Assembly (NCBI GenBank): GCA_025529335.1
Contig: JAMYHX010000079.1
Location: 52,632-116,631, forward strand
Reading direction: 5' to 3'
Source: Rhizopus sp. PT2906
Lineage: Eukaryota; Mucoromycota; Mucoromycetes; Mucorales; Rhizopodaceae
Length of the DNA stretch: 64,000 nucleotides
Positions 33,197 through 45,568 of the stretch are shown piece by piece. The translations under genes and the position numbers were made by a program. Each line of letters starts with the position of its first letter. The first letter of the stretch is position 1. The notes beneath the pieces are model-generated. The model was not told where the DNA came from, ran no database searches, and saw nothing but the letters and a program-made list of their open reading frames with translations.

Positions 33197-33379
33197 TTTT
33201 GTGCCTTTTTTTCTATTAATGAAAGAGAAAAAAAGATTCTTTCTAACAAAAAAAAAATAAAGTTTCTTGTGCGACACTGTGACTTGTTTTCTTTTGCGTG
33301 GTGAAGCTGCAAGTGTTTGTTTATTTAAATGAATTTAATGCGATAAAATGTTTAAATGAATTCAAAATGCTATCCCCCT

Positions 33380-34576
33380 TTATTCATCGTCTTTGGTATC
33401 CATAGACTGTCTTTTATCGTCTTCTTTAGGCTCTGACTGGTTATCTTGTTCTTCAATAGATTCATTATGAATGGTTTCACTGTTTGATTCAATACAAAAT
33501 ACTTTGCCAGGTACAGTAAATCCATGTTCATTGTCAATTTCATCTCTTGCGACAAAAGGCGGCGTTATCATCAATCCGACAACGCCATCTGATTTACCCT
33601 TTGCTGTTGCTTTCATTGAAGCAGGATCAAACTGTGTTTCACCTTCTATAATTGGGAGCCTTTCTATTTTGATCTCCTGTCCTTTGACAGCCAAATTCAG
33701 TTTTAAGGATCGTGTAATCAGATTTTCAATCTTTTTTGGATCCTGTCTTAATGATGGATACACGTCACCCAAATCAGTAATGATGCGTTCTAATAGCTCT
33801 TGTTTGGCTTTCTGTATCCTTTCTTCTTCTTCAGCTCCTGGCTGTTGTATTACTAACGCACACACTTGCTGTCTTAACCGATTTGACCATTCCTTGTTCC
33901 TTGTCTCCATCCAGTCATGTAATTCTTGAAAGGCATCATTAATGGAAACACCTAGTTGAATAGGTACATCCATAACATGTGATAATAACATTTGGATGAG
34001 ATACTTTTCTACAAATAAAGTGATATACGATGCGTCCATTACACCATCAATAGGTGTCATATAACGTTGAATAAAGTCTTTCTTGTCAGGGAACAAGCGA
34101 TAAACTGCCTCAGTTCCTGCTTTACGATCCATTTTGGATTTAAGGCCCATACATGTATTGTTCAATTGACTTAACAAATGAGATATTTCAGGTTGAATTG
34201 TCGAAAGATCGTCGTCCGTAACACGAATTGTCTTTACATATGAATAAAAGTTGACTTCCAACTGTTGATATGCTTCCTTCTTTGCTTCAAGTTCCTTTCT
34301 TAGAGCTGCGATATTTTCTTCCAATTCTATACAATGCCTTTCCTCTTCTTCTAAAGCTTGTTCTGCATCTGATTTCCATCTATCAAAGGTTTCTTTCTGC
34401 TCTTGCTTTTCTTTCTCTGCTTGCTGTCGAAATGTATCCTTTTCGTTTTGAATACGTTCAAGAATTTCTTTATGAATTTGAAGCGACTCTTGTAAGGATT
34501 GTATGACGAGGTCTTTATCAGAGTCAACTTCTAAGGTGCGATTTGTCTGAATAGATGACTCTTCACTTGTAGACAT
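33380..34576 (-). CDS. coiled-coil protein of unknown function
   Basis: This is a single exon. I choose the ATG at 34576 (MSTSEESS) because the open frame upstream of it has promoter-like composition; an ATG at 34726 would add 50 residues. The 398-residue product has a long Glu/Lys/Gln-rich coiled coil (~residues 30-130), then a helical domain (including FVEKYLIQMLLSHVMDVP and DAFQELHDWMETRNKEW) and an acidic C-terminal tail. I do not recognise the family. It lies head-to-tail with the importin gene, 183 bp away. Confidence 0.65.
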   Translation of the reverse strand: MSTSEESSIQTNRTLEVDSDKDLVIQSLQESLQIHKEILERIQNEKDTFRQQAEKEKQEQKETFDRWKSDAEQALEEEERHCIELEENIAALRKELEAKKEAYQQLEVNFYSYVKTIRVTDDDLSTIQPEISHLLSQLNNTCMGLKSKMDRKAGTEAVYRLFPDKKDFIQRYMTPIDGVMDASYITLFVEKYLIQMLLSHVMDVPIQLGVSINDAFQELHDWMETRNKEWSNRLRQQVCALVIQQPGAEEEERIQKAKQELLERIITDLGDVYPSLRQDPKKIENLITRSLKLNLAVKGQEIKIERLPIIEGETQFDPASMKATAKGKSDGVVGLMITPPFVARDEIDNEHGFTVPGKVFCIESNSETIHNESIEEQDNQSEPKEDDKRQSMDTKDDE

Positions 34577-35279
34577 TCGATGTTCACTTGCTCCTTTTTT
34601 ATAATGAGAGTAAAATGCAAGTAAGGGGGCATATTCTTTTTTGAATAGAAATAAAAACACCGCGGCTGAGTTAAAGTGGATTGAGTCTGGCTCAGTCCTC
34701 AAGGTGACATTCATTTGACCCATAATGCGCGCGTATAGAAGAAAAATAAAAGAAGAACAAACTTTCAAAAAAATATAATTCTCCTTTTCCCTCTAGAGGC
34801 TTTCCCCTTGTAATGATGCAAGTTTATCCATCTTTTTCTCTTCTTCTTTCTCCTGACAACAAGTTTCCGGATGCATAAATCAGGGTTGTAGTACAATGCC
34901 AAAGAACCTTTGAAAGCTAAAGACACAAAATAACCTTATAATGTAGGCAAGAAAAGGGAGGACATCTAAATAAAAAGAAAAAGATGGTGGAACATACTGA
35001 GGAAGTTTTGAACTGTGATGAGGATCACACTTAGAAGAAGCTTACAGGAGATGTTATTCTTGATATTTTGTTAAAAGTAACAAATATATTGTACATTACA
35101 AGATTGACGTCTTTTTCAAGCATAATAGTCTAGGTAAATGAAAACACTCTTGATTTAACTAGTTCCTGAATATCCGTTATTTCAATGCTTTTATTGGCTA
35201 ATGTTAACCCGTGACTTTGTCAGATTAAGCATGTCAAAAAAAAATACTTTTTTTTTTTTATATCTTTTCATAAAGACTC
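34577..35279. other. intergenic, divergent promoter region
   Basis: About 700 bp between the divergent starts of the coiled-coil gene and JIP5. AT-rich, with a T-tract just before the JIP5 start. No RNA gene or repeat seen. Confidence 0.4.
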
Positions 35280-36788
35280 ATGGAATCAGGAAAGAATAAA
35301 CCAGAACCTTTACTATTTGAGGACAATATATTTCATCTTGACCTTCACCCAAGTAATGACATTGTTGTTACTGGCATGATCAACGGTCGTATAAAATGGT
35401 GAATGTGAATTATTCTATAATCAACTCTTGCTTACATTTATGCAGTTATCAATATGGCTTAGAAGGTCATAGACACCTTTGGACCTCAAAGACGTTCAAA
35501 AAGTCATGTCGAGGTGTCTCATTTTCACTAGACGGAAAGAGTAGGGGAAAAGAAACTTTAAAGAGAGAAAGAGACATTGCTAAAATGAGATAGATGTTTT
35601 TGGTATTTCTAGAGACAGATCGATCCAGATCTTGGACACAGAAACAGGACAAGCCATTCGCACACGGCAAAACACGCATGAGTAAGATGATAGATATATG
35701 TATAAAAGAAGAGTTTATTCATATTACTAGGTCACCTGTCAACTCTTTATTGATTATCAACGAAAACATGTCTGCCACTGGGGACGATCAGGGTGTTATA
35801 AAGGTAAAAATGAAATATTAGTTTACTTTGACTAAGTCAGAAAAAGATTTGGGATAGTCGCAAAGATGAAGCTGTCATGACATACACAGAGCATGAAGAC
35901 TATATTTCACAAATGACATACAGCTATTCAAACAAAACATTGATAGCAGTAGGGTAATGAACAGATCACAACTTAAAATCAATTAGATATGTATTGATAT
36001 AAATATTAGAGGTGATGGATACTTGTCAACATGGGATATTAGAAAGCCTAATGTGGTAGCTATGTCAGATCAAATGGAAGATGAGTTGTTATCGATTGCT
36101 TTAATGAAGGTATATAAGTTGAGAGTCAAGAGAATAGCAATCATTAACTCCATCACAAAGAATGATAAGAAGGCAGTAGTAGGCACGCAAGAAGGTGTGC
36201 TTACCCTGTGGTCATGGGGTGATTGGGGTGACTATAATGATCGAATCATCGGTCATCCAAACTCAATTGATGCTATATGTAAATTAGACGAAGATACCAT
36301 TTGTACAGGAAGCAGTGATGGTCTTATTCGGTACGACGACTCCAGAAGTGACATATTAAATACTAATTCAACACTTTAGTCTAGTGGGTATTTTACCAAA
36401 TCAATTCCACGGTATCTTGGGAGATCACGGCGAAAATATGCCAATAGAAAACCTTAAGCTGAGTCACGATAAGAAGTACCTTGTATCTAGTGGGCATGAT
36501 GACAAGTTGCAGTTTTGGGATGTTGCTCATCTTTTCCAAGAAGACCCCGGAGAAGAAGACAAAGAAGATGATGATACGACAGATGATACTAAAGTTAAGC
36601 CAACTGCCCCATTACTAGAAAAAACTGACGTCAAGGATGATGGAAATGATGACGATGACGACAGTTGGGGAACAGATTCTGATGAAGAGACCACAAAACA
36701 AAAGAAACGTAAAAAGACACAAAAGAAAGAATCAATGAAGCCCAAAAAGAAGAATACAAAAACTGCAGCCTTTTTCGCTGACATGTAA
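35280..36788 (+). CDS. JIP5: WD40 ribosome-biogenesis protein Jip5 / WDR55
   Basis: Eight exons (35280-35398, 35446-35540, 35615-35681, 35731-35803, 35847-35953, 36010-36109, 36161-36330, 36380-36788) close in phase to 379 residues. Matching blocks are FHLDLHPSNDIVVTGMINGRIK, KSCRGVSFSLDGK, NSLLIINENMSATGDDQG, VVGTQEGVLTLWSWGDWGD and TGSSDGLIR, ending with an acidic stretch and a Lys-rich nucleolar-type tail. Jip5/WDR55 is a nucleolar beta-propeller needed for large-subunit rRNA processing. Some exons are under 75 nt, so the gene is nearly invisible as open frames. It is convergent with the RhoGAP gene; only 33 bp separate the stops. Confidence 0.9.
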
Positions 36789-36821
36789 AAAAAAATTTAG
36801 TAAAGCAATAATTTACAAGAA

Positions 36822-39650
36822 TTAGAACAATTCAGGTGTATGTAATAATAAATATTCCACTACGGCATTTTTATAGCTGATATCCAAAAAGTCCCTGGAA
36901 GGATCTTGATGTCGCATTAACGTAGGCGCAAATACCATAGCTAGGTTTTTTATGGTCATTCTATTTTTTGAGCATGATTGGCATATCTTTTCCAAGTGTC
37001 TAAATAATGAACGTAGTGTGTCTTGATGAGCTTGAGGTAATTGTGATAGAATGTGTGTCATTTTTTGTAATTTGGAAGGATCGTTGTTCATGGTTGATAG
37101 TTCAATAAATGCTTGGTATGATTCAAATGTTAAAAGAGGGTTCGGTAATTCTCTAAAATACTGCTTCAAGACGCTCGTGATGGCACATATATCGTTAATT
37201 TCGTCTTCATTATAAAGATCTACTCTGTCTCCCTGTTCAAACGCAGATTGAATAGATCGTATCTGGGCTGCTCCTCCTGACTTTCTGTATATGCCTTCAT
37301 AGTCTAATCCTCGATGTTCGACTGCATTGATACACTCTGTGACAAACAGTGGTACTGGTCGACCCTCAAACTCGACACGTTCAGTTAACGGAGTGCCAAA
37401 GAGAGGTTTGACACCTGAACAATAAAATGAGTTAATAAAAATATACGCACGAGAGCATATGTAAACTTACCTGATTGTGTGATTTGTGGTAGTGGTTTAT
37501 TCTCATAGTTGCTAATGGGTGAAGTTGCTGAAAAGGAGGTTGGATCAGATAGGAGGTCAAAACTGCTTCGGCTTAAGGGAGAATAGGAAGATAGGCAAGA
37601 AGAGGGAACTTGAGTGAGACATCTTGAGTGTGCCAAGAACCCACATCCTTCACATCTAAACTCTGATCGTCCCCATATTTTGTCACTGCAGACACCGCAC
37701 TTGACAGGGCGAATGAATGATGCAGGCATGAATGCATGGTTTCCTTGGTAAGATACATTCAATTCTGAAAGACCTGCTTTCTTTGAGAGGTTTTGTGAGC
37801 TGCCTGAGAATTTTGTGGATAAGCCATAGATAGAAGAGGCTGCTGTGGAGGATGTAGAGGAGGTGGATACAGATGGTTCGGGCTTTAATTTGATGTTGCT
37901 ATTATTATTATTATTATTATTATTATTGTTGCTATTGTTGTTGCTATTGCTATTATTAGCGCTGTTGCCATTTGTGAAAATGTTGAACATGGTGCTTCCC
38001 TTTTTTTTTATACGGAACAATGTAGGAGTTTGATCACCAAGGAAGCTATTTCTCGATGACACTTTGCATATGACTGACCCTGCATCTGATAACTTACGGG
38101 GCCGTGTGGAGCTTGTTGATTCTGATGGGGAGATTGTGATTGGTGGTACCGCTGAATCGGATTGCTTATGTGTACTTAGGTTGATCAAGTCCTTCAAGAC
38201 CTCTTCTCGAGTTGCTTTAAGTTCCTTTGTTTCTGTCAAAAGTAAATCTCTTTGTTGACTTAAGGATCTGACTTGAGCCTTTAAGCTCTTTTGATAGTTC
38301 GACTTATCGACTGCCTGATCGATCTGGGTAGTGAGCAAGTCACGGTACTGAATGAGCTCATTACATGCATTTTCAAGTTGGAGTCTTAGCATTGCCAATT
38401 TGTCGAGATCTTTTCTTGAGAGTAAGCCAGCATTATTCCTGGTTAAGAGTGCAGCAATGATGAATTCTTGTTGATGCTTAATAGCTGCCTCTTTAGCATA
38501 CTCTTCCTTTACTTTTGTGAATTCGTCTAATGCCTGCTGACTAGCTTGCTATCAATAGATACCACGAGTTAGTAAAAAAAAAAAAAAAATGGGCGTAAAA
38601 TGTGTTCTCCTTTTTTGTCATACCTGCAGCGACTTATATTCTGCTTCTAACTCTTTTAGGTTCGATCTCGTTTCTGATAATTCTTTTTTAAGCTTGCTAG
38701 TATCCAAATCGGTGATATCGTTTGTAGATGGCCCAGGGGCATACTTTAAAGAAGAAGTCCTTAATGATGACTGTAGGATTTCTGATGCTCGATTAATGCG
38801 AGTTTGAGTGGCATCTTCGGCTGGAGGACTAAAGTTCAGACAGAGGTTGGCTCCAAGTGAGCTGGTGAGATTATCCAAGAGGTCAGAGGAATTATTATCA
38901 AAAAAGGAAAGGGTCACTGGTGACAAGACAGACAATAGTGATTCATTCTGTATATTCGTATTACTTGAATTGCTTCGCGATCTAGCTGGCGTTGGTGGAT
39001 CTTCGGTTGGTTCCTGACGAGGAGGTAACTCTGTTAGTGAACCGGGCTAATAAAAGAAGATTAAATGAATTGGACATGTGTACGGATGCAATAAATTACC
39101 TTGACTTTATTCTTTCTTGACTGTTTACGCGCTTCATAACATGTTGTACAATAAATACCCTGAACGTAATTTAGTGACTAATCGAGTAAGACAATGCGGT
39201 ATGAATACCTTTTTAGTCTGAGTAAAGATGAGATCTTCAATTTTATTTTTACACGACACGCACTTGAAGCAGTCTGAGTGATAGGCTTTGTCTCCTGATT
39301 AAAGAAAAGGGGATCAACAATATGTTTTTGAGCACGTTGTTCCTATTTACCGGTCATGATGGCTTCATCACGGATGATACCATTACATGCTGTACAGTTG
39401 TATGAACAATTATCACATACTGGCTTTCCATTATCCAATAGTAAAAGATTTGTTTTACTCTCTACGCACTCTTTACACTTATCACATACAAAACTACAGT
39501 GAATGATGAGTAAGAGATGATCAGTAAGATCAAATCGATTATATACCATTTAACATGAAATAAAGATTCACCAAACGCAACAACGGCGCCTTCTTCAATT
39601 GGCTTTGAACAGCCTTGACAGTTAGGAATAACAATCTCTTCTGTAGTCAT
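36822..39650 (-). CDS. LIM-LIM-coiled coil-C1-RhoGAP protein
   Basis: Seven exons (39650-39547, 39493-39351, 39294-39209, 39159-39100, 39046-38624, 38548-37471, 37414-36822) give 828 residues. Two N-terminal LIM zinc domains (CQGCSKPI to CTACNGII and onward to CTTCYEARK) precede a Ser-rich linker and a coiled coil (~residues 240-400). Then come an Asn-rich low-complexity run, a C1-type zinc finger (HAFMPASFIRPVKCGVCSDK to CEGCGFLAHSRC), and a RhoGAP domain with the arginine-finger region GLDYEGIYRKSGG and later KNRMTIKNLAMVFAPTLMR. It should switch off Rho/Cdc42-type GTPases controlling polarity, like Rga1/Rga2 and their relatives. Cofactor residues look intact. Confidence 0.92.
37893..37937 (-). 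repeat. trinucleotide repeat encoding Asn run
   Basis: A (TTA/TTG)n-type tract inside the RhoGAP gene codes for a long asparagine-rich stretch on the minus strand, between the coiled coil and the C1 finger. Such tracts vary in length between strains. Confidence 0.8.
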
Positions 39651-40402
39651 TGTTTAAAATGAAAGGAAAAGAGAGAAGGAAAGAAGGAAAGAGGGAAAGA
39701 AAGATGAAGAAGGAAGAATTAATAAACTTTTTTATTTCAAATGGCGGTAAAATAAAAATGTAACATTAAAAATCATTGAATCTACCTTTTTTGGTATTAA
39801 TGGTGACAACGCTAATAAAAATATCCCTCTTAGAATAATAACTTAAATTAGATAGGCTATCCTATATAATTATAGTTGCGCTTATTATTAAATGCATAAA
39901 TGAAGAATTGACTCTCTTAAATTCAATGTATCACAAATCATATTAGCTTGTTATCCTACGGTAAATATGCTTGAATGTCGGTTTATGTATATGTTGTTCA
40001 TCGTTATGACAACCTTATTGCCCCTTTTGTCATGACAACGAGAACAAGCAATAGAGTAATTGGAAATCCTACATGCAGTAACCTGCATCAGATCTCCATA
40101 TTCATTCAGGTACATCTCCCTCTCAAGTGCATCAGGCACCAAAAGGACAGCTATGCAAAATATTATTTGTCCACGTTTGAGAGAGATGGAATCAGCCAAT
40201 AAGAAAATATGAGCAAAAGTAAAGAAAAGCACATGATTCCTGTGTATCACTCCACGGTTGCATGATGCTGTCAATGATGTGATGTTTCCCCATTTCTCTG
40301 CCAATAAATGTATCGACTTTTGGGGCGAATTTAAAGAACGCATAATAAAAAGGGCTCTTTGTTTCAACCCACTTTTTTTTTCTTTTACTCACTCTAAGCT
40401 CT
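39651..40402. promoter_or_regulatory. divergent promoter region with twin GTYATGACAAC motifs
   Basis: This region lies between the divergent RhoGAP and lipase genes. GTTATGACAAC (40003-40013) and GTCATGACAAC (40029-40039) are direct repeats spaced exactly 26 bp apart and resemble X-box (RFX) half sites. A weak minus-strand open frame covers them but has no coding character. Confidence 0.4.
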
Positions 40403-41771
40403 ATGAATACGATTACAATCTATACTCTTTATCAATATTTACAAAAGTCTTTACACATCAATAGTTCATTTATCACTAGTTTATTAACAGAAGCTCAAAA
40501 GAAGTTTAATACATTTCAAAGAAAGAAGCATCATACTATCTTATACCCCTCAAGATCAACAACGATATTATCTGCTGAATCCTTCTTTTCAAATCCTACC
40601 AAAATATTACAGCAATCAGGCAATATAACAACTAAAAAGATTATTAATGATAATTATGCATCAACCGAAACTATCAAAGTACACTCTCATTCAGTCCCCG
40701 TCTGCCCCAGCTATGTTGCACCAAGGGAGCCTATTGTTTTATGTCATGGCCTATTTGGTTTCGATATTCGAGGACCCGAAAGTATCCCGGCATTACAAGT
40801 TCATTATTGGGATGGAGTGGAGGATACATTAGCGAAACTAGGTGCCAAGGTGATCGTTACCAAGGTGCCACAGGCAGGCAGCATCTGGGAAAGATCACTT
40901 GCTTTACACAACATTTTAAAATCCATCCTCGTGGGGAAAAAAGTCAATTTTGTTGCGCATTCCATGGTAACGATCATGACCTAGCTTCTTTTCACCATTT
41001 AACCCATCTATCTAGGGTGGCCTCGACTGTCGACATCTATTAGCCAATTATCGTGATCGAGAATATCATGTGCAGTCATTGACAACTATCTGTACGCCTC
41101 ATCGTGGATCACCAGTCATGGATTGGTTTAGAGACCATTTGGGCTTAGGGTCTGTGAATGCTCCTTGGTGTCCCACTGATTCGAGCACGATGTTGCTTCA
41201 GAAGCCTACAATGCGAGATCAAGCAGCAGTTGCTGTGACAGCGACAGACAAATGGAGAAAACTCGATAAACTGATTGTTGATTGGTTTGATGCGCCTGCC
41301 TATGCTCACTTGACAACTGATTTTTGTAACCAATATTTTAATCCAAATACCCCCGATGATCCAACTGTAAAATATTATTCATATGGAGCATCTACGCAAT
41401 TTCCCGCTTGGTCCTCTTTGCTCAACTTGCCTGGACGTATGGTCTTTGAAAAAGAAGGAGAGAACGATGGCATCGTTAGTGTCAAGAGTGCAAAGTGGGG
41501 TACTTATGTAAAAACTATCGAAGCCGACCACTGGGATCTTAGTGGCAAGAGGTAAACATTTCATTTTATGCTTTATATGCATTATCTCACATATCATACA
41601 TAGTTGTATACCGTAAGCACCTGTTATACTTGTATATAAATAGGTTATTTATCTTTTTTTTTTTGCTATAGATATCGCTTTAGATCACTCAAACCAAATG
41701 ATCGACAAGAATTTGATAGACTTGAGTTTTATGCTGAATTATCTACTCATTTATACAATCAAGGGCATTAA
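40403..41771 (+). CDS. alpha/beta-hydrolase triacylglycerol lipase
   Basis: Three exons (40403-40966, 41016-41551, 41672-41771) give 399 residues. The oxyanion-hole region is PIVLCHGLFGFD. The nucleophile elbow AHSMGGLDCRH (GxSxG type, Ser in HSMGG) is created across the first intron. The acidic residue is probably Asp in ENDGIVSV, and the His is in ADHWDL. This is the bacterial-type lipase family (as in Pseudomonas/Burkholderia lipases) that occurs in Mucoromycota. There is no clear N-terminal signal peptide but a Ser/Lys-rich N-terminus of ~110 residues, so an intracellular or organellar location is possible. It hydrolyses acylglycerols. Confidence 0.88.
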
Positions 41772-41905
41772 CATTTTTTGCGCAATTAATTACTCCCCTT
41801 TTTTGAACTTGGACAATGCTGTGTGACCATTTTCTATTTATTTATTTTTTTTTTTTTTCAGTCTTTTCCCAGCCTTTTCTTTCCTTTTTCTCTCTCTTTT
41901 TAATA

Positions 41906-44393
41906 ATGGTTCACTCCAGCGACCTTGACAGTCCAACAGAAATAAACGATTTTGATCATACGCCTTACTTTGATTATCATCACTTGAAAGCAATCGAAAG
42001 TGTAACTATATTATATAAACTCTTTTTTTTTTTTCTTATTATTCTGTAGCATGACAGTAAATATCTCTGTCAAAATTTATCAGTTTCACCTGTTCAACGT
42101 CATTTATCAGAGTTGAATCTGGAAAATGACGATCCGAGTGCCTTGAAGGCATCGGATGCCACACAGAATCTACAAGCAAAAATAGAAAAAGATGGTAACC
42201 TAAATGACATAAAAATAGAATGCCTTGTCAAAGACAAGAAAATTTTTATACGTATCTCTTTTTAATTGTTCTACAGATAATGTGATCACTGCTGAGCTGA
42301 GAGAACTTTATGGTGCACTTCAAAAATGTCTAGAGTTACGAGAAAGATACATTGCTGAATCAAGACAACGACTCTTTGACGATCCACGTAACCAAGACGA
42401 CTGGGAGATTTATCCACCCCCTCCTCCACCCTCTTGGCCACTACCTTCTCCAGAAGAACTAGAACGCCGTAAGGCTAAAGAAAAGGCGCGTGAAGCTGAT
42501 CCGGTTGCTGCGGTCGGCTCCGACTTTCACTTTGACCACTGCAAGATTCCTGGAGAGCACGAGTATGATTATCGGATGGGTCCAGATGGGTTCTTTGTCG
42601 TCTACAATGGCCAACAACCGATTCATTCCGTGACTTCACCTAAACAGTTTTATGAGGACTTGGAATATGTTCTTAATGTTATCAGCGACGGACCTGCCAA
42701 AAGCTTTGCGTTCAGAAGACTCCGTTATCTGGATTCCAAATGGCAAATGTATATCCTCTTGAATGAATTCCAAGAACTCGCGGACTCCAAGAGAGTGCCT
42801 CATCGTGACTTTTATAATGTCAGAAAGGTTGATACCCACGTTCACCACTCGAGCAGTATGAATCAAAAGCACTTGCTTCGTTTTATAAAGTCAAAGATGA
42901 AAAGATGTTCAGATGATGTTGTCATTTATAGAGATGGGCATGAATTGACACTGAAAGGTGTCTTTGAAAGCTTGGGTCTTACTGCCTATGATTTGAGCAT
43001 CGATACTCTAGATATGCACGCTCATAAAGATTCATTTCACCGTTTTGACAAGTTCAACTTGAAGTATAATCCTATAGGTGAAAGTCGACTAAGAGAAATA
43101 TTCATGAAGACAGACAATTATATTCAAGGCCGATATCTAGCAGAAATCACAAAAGAAGTTGTCTCAGATCTTGAATCATCCAAGTATCAAATGGTGGAGT
43201 ATCGAGTATCAATCTATGGAAGATCCTTGGACGAATGGGACAAACTTGCCAAGTGGGTCGTGAACAATAAGCTTTTTTCAGCAAATGTGCGCTGGCTAAT
43301 TCAAATACCACGACTTTATAACATTTACAAATCCTCCAACACTATCAAGAGCTTTCATGACATTATCATCAACGTGTTCCAACCCTTGTTTGAAGTGACC
43401 AAGGATCCTGCATCGCATCCCGAATTACACGTTTTCCTTCAACGTGTCATCGGTTTCGATACTGTAGATGATGAGTCTAAACCAGAAAAACCGGTCTATA
43501 AGGACTGTCCACTACCTGACCAATGGACTTCGAATAACAATCCTCACTATAGCTACTACCTCTACTATATGTATGCCAACATGGCCTCTTTGAACAGGTG
43601 GAGACAGATCCGTGGTTTCACCACGTTTGTACTTAGACCTCACTGTGGTGAGGCAGGTGATACTGCGCATCTGGCCGCAGCCTTCCTAACATCCTACGGC
43701 ATTAGCCACGGTATCTTGCTTCGTAAGGTACCAGCTCTTCAGTACCTTTACTATCTTGCTCAAATTGGTATTGCCATGTCCCCACTCTCGAATAATGCGC
43801 TTTTCTTGACTTACGAACGTAACCCACTGCCTCACTTCTTCCAACGCGGTTTAAACATTTCTCTGTCGACGGATGATCCACTTCAGTTCCATTTTACAAA
43901 AGAGCCATTGATTGAAGAATATAGCGTTGCGGCACAGATTTGGAAGCTTTCGTCTACCGATATGTGTGAATTGGCCCGTAATTCGGTCATCCAGTCAGGT
44001 TGGGAAAACAAGATCAAGAAGCACTGGATTGGAAAGAACTGGTATAAGTCTGGCGTCGAAGGTAACGATATGCAAAAGACGAATGTACCTGATATCCGGG
44101 TCAAGTTCCGTTATGAGACTCTAAAGGAAGAATTGGACACATTAGCTCGACATGCGCCTACAAAAAAGCAAGAACAACAGCTAACAAAGGAAGACTATGT
44201 GGGTGTTGCTGGCATCGCTGAAACTTCATCTCAGATTCAACAGTATCTCATGAGCCATCAAAATGACCAAAATAATAATAATAATAATAATAATAATGAC
44301 TGGATAGATAACCAAATGGGATCTTTCCCTGGTGCAGGCTTAGTTGCAGAGCGTGCAAAGCTTAGAAAATCGTCTACTACATCAAATCATTAA
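41906..44393 (+). CDS. AMD1: AMP deaminase
   Basis: Three exons (41906-42001, 42050-42194, 42277-44393) give 785 residues. The deaminase domain includes KVDTHVHHSSSMNQKHLL (first metal-binding HxH), LRPHCGEAGD and SLSTDDPLQFHFTKEPLIEE, the family signature with the metal-binding and catalytic aspartates. The enzyme converts AMP to IMP and ammonia in cytosolic purine-nucleotide balance. The N-terminal ~100 residues are variable, as usual for the family. Near the C-terminus a (AAT)n tract encodes about ten Asn. Active-site residues look intact. Confidence 0.96.
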
Positions 44394-44443
44394 ACACACA
44401 TGTCTTTTTATTAAAGGACAATAAATAAAACTATTTACACATT

Positions 44444-45468
44444 TTACATTTTAAAGTCTTCCAGGCATACTTGATTCGCATCTTCAGGATGATGCCGTAT
44501 GATTCCTGCCTTTGCTAGGGTTTCAATATAGGGCTTCCAGTATGTCCCAGGTATAAGAGTGACGTATGGGTCATCTGGATTTGTGTACGAGAGGTTCATC
44601 AGCTGTTCTAGTATCTTTTTTAGATCACAATCGTCACCCAATGGGTTATTCTCATCGATGGGGTGGGGTGGATAAAATTCATCCAAGAATTGTACTAAAT
44701 CTCTCGTATCCTTCTTCAACAAGGACTGGACTACGGTCATATGTTCTTGCATTTTACTAGCAAGAACAAGTTAGCATAAATGATAATCACATCATCTTAC
44801 ACAAACCTTTCAATCACTTCTGGATTTGTCTCCATTAGTGTCTCTCGTCTAGCCTTTAAGCTTTTATATACTTCTTGACATTCTACAAGAGCTTTTTTTT
44901 CTCTATTTACACATCGTTAGCATATCCATGCTTTAAAGAACAAATCAATAGACAATACTCTGCTAAATTGATCTTGACTTTTTCTGATTCTGCTTTTAGA
45001 AACTGTATGGCTTGATCGTATTGTTCAATCTCTCGATCGAGTTGATCTCTGAATTGGATCTCCAGAATATTATCGTCAGCATTAGGTATATTTTGTAAAT
45101 TGCTATCTTGTTTCCTGACTTCCTTTTCTAGCTCTTTACTTTCATATATTAGCGTCATCAGTTTCTTTTCGTTAGCGTCTGAAGGTTGTCCTTGAAATAC
45201 AACATGTCTTTTTCTATTCACGCGTGTTTTTTCTAGCTAAATAATGATGAGACAGACTATTCTTAAAAGCAATAACAATAGCAACCTTGTATAGTTTATT
45301 CCAAAGCTTTTTTTTCTCAGCATGCTGTTGTTTAATGATCTCGTCTAAAATATCGCCTCTTGATGTACCATCTTCACTGCTTTCTACTTTGGGCTCACTC
45401 TTTGCAATCTTGTCATACTCATCTGTTGCCTTTGAAATGAGTGTCTCAAGTTGATTAACAAAGGACAT
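44444..45468 (-). CDS. centromere protein K (CENP-K) family
   Basis: Four exons (45468-45286, 45236-44959, 44902-44807, 44756-44444) give 289 residues in phase. Most of the protein is a predicted coiled coil (KELEKEVRKQDSNLQ, REIEQYDQAIQFLKAE, LKARRETLMETNPEVIESK). The C-terminal motif TYWKPYIETLAKAGIIRHHPED matches the conserved WxPYIExLxRxGIxxRHPED end of CENP-K. CENP-K is part of the inner-kinetochore CCAN complex (CENP-HIKM). The family is lost or highly diverged in many yeasts, so a readable copy fits an early-diverging fungus. It is divergent from TAF7 with 100 bp between starts. Confidence 0.82.
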
Positions 45469-45568
45469 AATACACAAGTATAAAAAAAAGAAAGAAAAAA
45501 CAAGTCCGCTGTCACAGCTGCCTTTTTCTCTCTCTCTCTCTCCCGTTCGTCCTTCTTTTTATTTAATT
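45469..45568. promoter_or_regulatory. 100-bp bidirectional promoter CENP-K / TAF7
   Basis: Both start codons face away from this CT-rich 100-bp gap, so the two genes must share regulatory DNA. A (TC)n tract lies at ~45527-45543. No specific factor site is certain. Confidence 0.55.

Noticed and set aside
36527..36784. Minus-strand frame opposite the JIP5 acidic tail
   Set aside because: Ser/Phe-rich shadow of the Asp/Glu/Lys-coding exon.
39951..40392. Minus-strand frame upstream of the lipase
   Set aside because: No motif, covers a promoter region, and is not continued by any exon.
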